Assembly: GCA_000565345.1 (NCBI GenBank)
Contig: AQOF01000010.1
Coordinates: forward strand, 1 to 61,506
Source of the DNA: Salinivibrio costicola subsp. costicola ATCC 33508 = LMG 11651
Lineage (GTDB): Bacteria > Pseudomonadota > Gammaproteobacteria > Enterobacterales > Vibrionaceae
DNA length: 61,506 bases
Direction: 5' to 3'
This document shows, piece by piece, positions 57,956 to 61,506 of the stretch; the stretch's first letter is position 1, and every line of letters starts with the position of its first letter. The notes below the pieces were generated by a model, which saw only the letters and a program-made list of their open reading frames with translations, was not told where the DNA came from and did no database searches. The translations under genes and the position numbers were made by a program.

Positions 57956-59671
57956 TTAAGCGAGTTTTGATTGAATGAAAGTCAGTGCATCGTCAATCGC
58001 AAAAGGCACTTTCTCGCCATCACGACGGTGTTTGTACTCGAACACTCCGTTATCCATGCTGCGCTCTCCGATAACAATCGTGTGAGGAACACCGACAAGT
58101 TCCATGTCGGAGAACATGACGCCTGGGCGCTCTTTACGATCATCGAATAATACATCGATACCAGCGTGAGTCAGATCAGCATAGAGTGCTTCTGCTGCTT
58201 CGCGTACGCGCTCAGACTTATGCATATTCATCGGTACAATGGCAACTTTAAATGGCGCAAGGGCATCGGGCCAGATAATGCCATTTTGGTCATGGTTCTG
58301 TTCGATGGCGGCAGCAATCACACGCGTAATGCCGATACCGTAACAGCCCATTTCTAGCATCGCGTTCTTGCCATCCTGTCCAAGCACGCCGGCATTCATT
58401 TTTTGCGAGTAGTTATTACCAAGCTGGAAAATATGACCGACTTCAATACCGCGTTTAAACATCAGCGTTCCTTTGCCACACGGGCTAGGGTCGCCTTCGA
58501 CAACGTTGCGTAGGTCCTCAACTTGGCCAAGCGCCGCATCGCGTCCCCAGTTGATCCCGAAGTAGTGCTTATCGTCGATATTGGCACCTGCGCCAAAATC
58601 GTTCATGACTGCCACACTGCGGTCAACGATGAAAGGAGACGGTAAGTTGACAGGCCCTAAAGAGCCAGGACCCGCTCCAACCAGTGCGCGGATTTCTTCT
58701 TCAGTCGCAAAGGTAAGTGGTGCAGCAACCTGTGGTAGGTTCTCTGCTTTCACTTCATTCAACTCGTGGTCACCACGGATGATTAGGGCGATAAGATCAG
58801 ACTCTACCTCGTCAGAGGCTTTGACAAATAAAGTTTTTACCGTCTTTTCAATCGGAAGCTCAAACTGCGTAACCAACTCAGCGATGGTTTTCGCATCGGG
58901 AGTATCGACGAGCGTCATTTCTTGGGTCGGTGCATCAGCCTGCGTTTTAGGTGCCAAAGCCTCGGCTTTTTCAATATTTGCCGCGTAGTCGGACTCGGTT
59001 GAAAATGCAATCAGATCTTCACCACTGTCGGCCAGGACATGGAACTCGTGTGATGCTGACCCACCAATCGCACCGGTATCTGCTAACACAGCACGATAAT
59101 CCAGCCCCATACGATCAAAAATGGCACAGTAGGCCGCACGCATCTTCTCGTAGCTTTGTTCCATGCCTGCTTTATCAATATCAAAACTGTACGCGTCTTT
59201 CATTGTGAATTCACGTGAGCGCATAACACCAAATCTTGGACGTACTTCATCACGGAACTTGGTTTGGATTTGATAAAGATTGAGCGGCAGTTGCTTGTAT
59301 GAATTAATTTCATTGCGTGCCAAGTGCGTAATCACTTCTTCATGCGTAGGGCCTAAGACAAAATCACGCTGATGGCGGTCAGCAATACGAAGTAGCTCAG
59401 GACCAAACTTCTCCCAGCGCCCCGTCTCTAACCAAAGATCAGCAGGTTGGACAACGGGCATCATGGTCTCAACGGCACCGGCCCGATTCATTTCTTCGCG
59501 CACAATGCGTTCAACATGGTGAAGTACGCGGACACCCGAAGGCAACCAAGTATAAAGGCCAGAGGCAAGTTTTCGAATCATGCCCGCGCGCAGCATCAGC
59601 TGGTGGCTGACAATCTCTGCGTCGCTAGGGGTTTCTTTCAAGGTAGAAAGCAGATATTGACTGGTACGCAT
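57956..59671 (-). CDS. proS: Prolyl-tRNA synthetase
   Basis: Class II aminoacyl-tRNA synthetase, 571 residues (E. coli 572), bacterial type with an INS editing insertion between motifs 2 and 3. Motif 1 region [23 protein letters not shown], motif 2 [26 protein letters not shown], motif 3 [13 protein letters not shown]. Editing-domain blocks such as [27 protein letters not shown] are present. Confidence 0.97.
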   Translation of the reverse strand: MRTSQYLLSTLKETPSDAEIVSHQLMLRAGMIRKLASGLYTWLPSGVRVLHHVERIVREEMNRAGAVETMMPVVQPADLWLETGRWEKFGPELLRIADRHQRDFVLGPTHEEVITHLARNEINSYKQLPLNLYQIQTKFRDEVRPRFGVMRSREFTMKDAYSFDIDKAGMEQSYEKMRAAYCAIFDRMGLDYRAVLADTGAIGGSASHEFHVLADSGEDLIAFSTESDYAANIEKAEALAPKTQADAPTQEMTLVDTPDAKTIAELVTQFELPIEKTVKTLFVKASDEVESDLIALIIRGDHELNEVKAENLPQVAAPLTFATEEEIRALVGAGPGSLGPVNLPSPFIVDRSVAVMNDFGAGANIDDKHYFGINWGRDAALGQVEDLRNVVEGDPSPCGKGTLMFKRGIEVGHIFQLGNNYSQKMNAGVLGQDGKNAMLEMGCYGIGITRVIAAAIEQNHDQNGIIWPDALAPFKVAIVPMNMHKSERVREAAEALYADLTHAGIDVLFDDRKERPGVMFSDMELVGVPHTIVIGERSMDNGVFEYKHRRDGEKVPFAIDDALTFIQSKLA

Positions 59672-59715
59672 TTAAAGTTATCCGTTGAAATTGGCGTTCA
59701 ATAAGTCCAAACATA

Positions 59716-60441
59716 TTAACAGTGTGGGGGAGTTTCGACAAAAGCTTCTACCGCCACGACCAGGATTTGCGTAGGTTGTACATAAAACCGCACGTTAAAA
59801 TCAAAAAGGTGTACGGCGTAACATTTATCATCCTTTTTACCCTGTTTATAAGCAGGACGAGGATCCTGGGCTAATACTTCGCTAATCACGCGTTGATGGT
59901 AGGCTTGATAAGGAGATTGAGATAAAGCCTGTAATGCGTTGTCAGAAAAACGGACGTCCATTGGGGTTGGTTTGGTTTGAGCAAATCCGCCTTGAGCGTT
60001 GGCTATGCTATCTGAATAGGGAATGTATGGTTTTATATCGATGATAGGTGTCTGGTCGACGAGATCGCATCCGCGCAGTGTTAAGGTGACCTGCCCGTTA
60101 TCCTGTGACACATCAACTAACTCGACGGCTGACATGCCAATACCGTTAGGGCGAAACGTCGCTCGGCTAGCAAAGACGCCAATACGTTCATTCCCACCTA
60201 AACGAGGGGGACGCACTGTCGGTCGCCATCCTTTCTCTAAGTTTTGGTCAAAGAGAAAGAGCAACCATAGATGGGAATATTGTTCGATGCCTCGGACAGC
60301 CTCAATCTGATTCGCGTCATCGTGTAATTTAAGGTGGGCAAGCGCACTCGGTGCCAGCCCCGGTTGGCGAGGAACAGCAAACTTTTCTTTAAACGGTGAT
60401 AGGAGCGTGCCGATCGGCGTGATAGAAAATGAGGAGCGCAT
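59716..60441 (-). CDS. trmO: tRNA (N6-threonylcarbamoyladenosine(37)-N6)-methyltransferase
   Basis: TrmO (YaeB/TsaA) methylates t6A37 in some tRNAs. 241 residues (E. coli 235): IGTLLSPFKEKFAVPRQPG, YSHLWLLFLFDQN, VRPPRLGGNERIGVFASRATFRPNGIGMSAVEL, DIKPYIPYSD. It acts on the same modified base as TcdA, also encoded in this window. It lies 44 bases upstream of proS on the same strand. Confidence 0.95.
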   Translation of the reverse strand: MRSSFSITPIGTLLSPFKEKFAVPRQPGLAPSALAHLKLHDDANQIEAVRGIEQYSHLWLLFLFDQNLEKGWRPTVRPPRLGGNERIGVFASRATFRPNGIGMSAVELVDVSQDNGQVTLTLRGCDLVDQTPIIDIKPYIPYSDSIANAQGGFAQTKPTPMDVRFSDNALQALSQSPYQAYHQRVISEVLAQDPRPAYKQGKKDDKCYAVHLFDFNVRFYVQPTQILVVAVEAFVETPPHC

Positions 60442-60561
60442 AAACGAATAAACCCGACAACAAAGCCATTATATTAGCATGCGAAAGAGACGGGGAGTAT
60501 GGATGCAAGTCAGTCTTGAGCGTGACATAATCTGGTGACTATTGATTAAGAGGAAAAATGC

Positions 60562-61122
60562 GTGAGGCTACCAGCAATTTTTATCGATCGTGATGGCGTG
60601 GTGAATGTTGACCACGGTTATGTGGCCAGTATCGATAACTTTGAATACATTGACGGTGTGTTTGAGGCGTGCCGCGCGTTAAAAGAAAAAGGGTATCTTT
60701 TAGTGTTAGTCACTAATCAAGCGGGCATTGCTCGGGGTTACTACAGCGAAGAAGATTTCTTACAATTGACAGAGTGGATGGATTGGAACTTTGCCGATAA
60801 AGGTGTCGATTTCGATGGCATCTACTATTGCCCGTATCATGCATTAGACGGCATCGGTGAATATCAACTTGATTGTGACTGCCGAAAACCTAAACCAGGC
60901 ATGCTCTTAGAGGCAGCGGAAGAGCTTGATATTGATTTATCTCGCTCTGTGATGGTGGGTGATAAAGCAGATGACATGAAAGCCGCTCAAGCAGCAGGCA
61001 TCGAAACGCGATTTCTGGTTCGTTCAGGGAAGCCTATTACCGAAGAAGGGATGGCGTTAGCGACTGAGGTCCTCGTATCGATTGCCGATGTGCCGGATGC
61101 ATTGAAAGATACCCAAGCGTAA
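60562..61122 (+). CDS. gmhB: D-glycero-beta-D-manno-heptose 1,7-bisphosphate 7-phosphatase
   Basis: HAD phosphatase in ADP-heptose synthesis for LPS core. 186 residues (E. coli 191). Catalytic Asp pair in FIDRDGVVNVDHG, VTNQAGIARGYYSEEDF, zinc loop with CPYHALDGIGEYQLDCDC, RKPKPGMLLEAAEEL and MVGDKADDMKAAQAAG. Start is GTG 60562 with AGAGGAAAAA upstream. It directly precedes rRNA operon promoters, as E. coli gmhB precedes rrsH; the metNIQ genes found beside it in E. coli are absent here. Confidence 0.95.
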   Translation: MRLPAIFIDRDGVVNVDHGYVASIDNFEYIDGVFEACRALKEKGYLLVLVTNQAGIARGYYSEEDFLQLTEWMDWNFADKGVDFDGIYYCPYHALDGIGEYQLDCDCRKPKPGMLLEAAEELDIDLSRSVMVGDKADDMKAAQAAGIETRFLVRSGKPITEEGMALATEVLVSIADVPDALKDTQA

Positions 61123-61506
61123 ACGTATATTTAACGATGCGGCGAAAAGTTGTGCGATTAGATTTTTTGAACAAAAACACTTGCATCAAAAAAACAACTC
61201 TCTATAATTCGCTTCTCGTTGGCACGGCAAGCCGAGCTAACAACGGCAACAAAGACAAGTAAAACAAAATGCTTGACTCAATGCCAAAGTGGCGTATTAT
61301 GCCACTCCCGCTCAACGATGAGCGGCGCTCTTTAACAATTTGACCTATGCAATCTGTGTGGGCACTCGTTGAGAATAGACAAAAAGATTTATTCGATGAA
61401 CTGAGTGACCAATACGATATAACTTTTAGTTATTCGGCACAGTCAATTCGTTTGTCTCGCAAGAGACGAACAAAACAGTATTTATCGAGCCGTTTGTCTT
61501 TTCTTT
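61123..61506 (+). promoter_or_regulatory. rRNA operon promoter and leader region
   Basis: 384 bases without a protein gene. Promoter 1: TTGCAT (61181-61186), 16-base spacer, TATAAT (61203-61208), with an A/T-rich UP-like stretch before it. Promoter 2: TTGACT (61273-61278), 16-base spacer, TATTAT (61295-61300). A boxA-like GCTCTTTAACAATT lies at 61327-61340, as in enterobacterial rrn leaders. The 16S gene itself is not in the window and should begin shortly after its right edge. Confidence 0.85.

Noticed and set aside
61341-61506. Start of the 16S rRNA gene inside the window
   Set aside because: The conserved 16S beginning (GAAGAGTTTGAT) is not seen by the last base; only promoters, boxA and leader are present.

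Overview
The window looks like a chromosomal segment from a Vibrionaceae gammaproteobacterium. The signs are a vibrio-type phaB-phaA-phaP-phaC polyhydroxybutyrate operon, DUF2310 next to syd, DUF3301/DUF3549 next to yqcC, a vibrio-type order frr-uppS-cdsA-dxr-rseP, and paired CsrB and GcvB small RNAs. The base composition looks fairly balanced by eye, so a halophile such as Salinivibrio is possible; this is inference and no database was searched. It is core and near-core chromosome: I see no phage, IS element, integron, CRISPR array or tRNA gene.

Layout. 1-5.2 kb: the 3' part of mltA, then a leftward catabolic cluster (class III aminotransferase, BKACE/DUF849 cleavage enzyme, TAXI-TRAP binding protein) with a divergent LysR regulator. 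5.2-10.9 kb: tcdA, then the leftward operon phaBAPC with a strong sigma-54 promoter match upstream of phaB. 10.9-18.2 kb: csdE-csdA, the GcvB sRNA divergent from gcvA, an alpha/beta hydrolase, DUF423 (ygdD), rlmM, xni and ppnN. 18.3-22.4 kb: two cyclic-di-GMP-type genes, an intact GGEEF diguanylate cyclase and a TPR protein with a degenerate GGDEF domain (one gene broken by two indels). 22.4-29.1 kb: queF, syd, DUF2310, two small genes, the CsrB RNA, DUF3301, DUF3549, yqcC, truC, yaeH; csrB lies in the same syd/yqcC/truC neighbourhood as in E. coli. 29.2-32.7 kb: glnD and map, leftward. 33.1-52.2 kb: the large rightward translation/envelope cluster rpsB-tsf-pyrH-frr-uppS-cdsA-dxr-rseP-bamA-skp-lpxD-fabZ-lpxA-lpxB-rnhB-dnaE-accA, then tilS and an NSS-family sodium symporter. 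55.2-61.5 kb: DUF4250, yaeP, a GGDEF protein with an RxxD site, a patatin, proS, trmO, gmhB, and the promoters and boxA leader of an rRNA operon whose 16S gene begins just beyond the right edge.

How the genes fit together. The 33-52 kb cluster couples translation (S2, EF-Ts, RRF), UMP kinase, isoprenoid and phospholipid supply (dxr, uppS, cdsA, accA, fabZ), lipid A synthesis (lpxD, lpxA, lpxB) and outer-membrane assembly (bamA, skp, rseP). GlnD (nitrogen sensing), CsrB (carbon-storage regulation) and GcvB (amino-acid uptake regulation) sit near the PHB operon, but any functional link is inference.

The strongest global signal is about sequence quality. About 20 single-base indels, mostly in short homopolymers, break genes including essential ones (dnaE, bamA, pyrH, uppS, map, rseP). 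Restoring one base each gives products of the usual family length, so I treat them as sequencing or assembly errors and annotate whole genes across them. I did not find a convincing undescribed biological system. The items most worth a second look are the possible beta-amino-acid catabolic cluster, the sigma-54 promoter of the PHB operon with its upstream inverted repeat, and the two regulatory RNAs.
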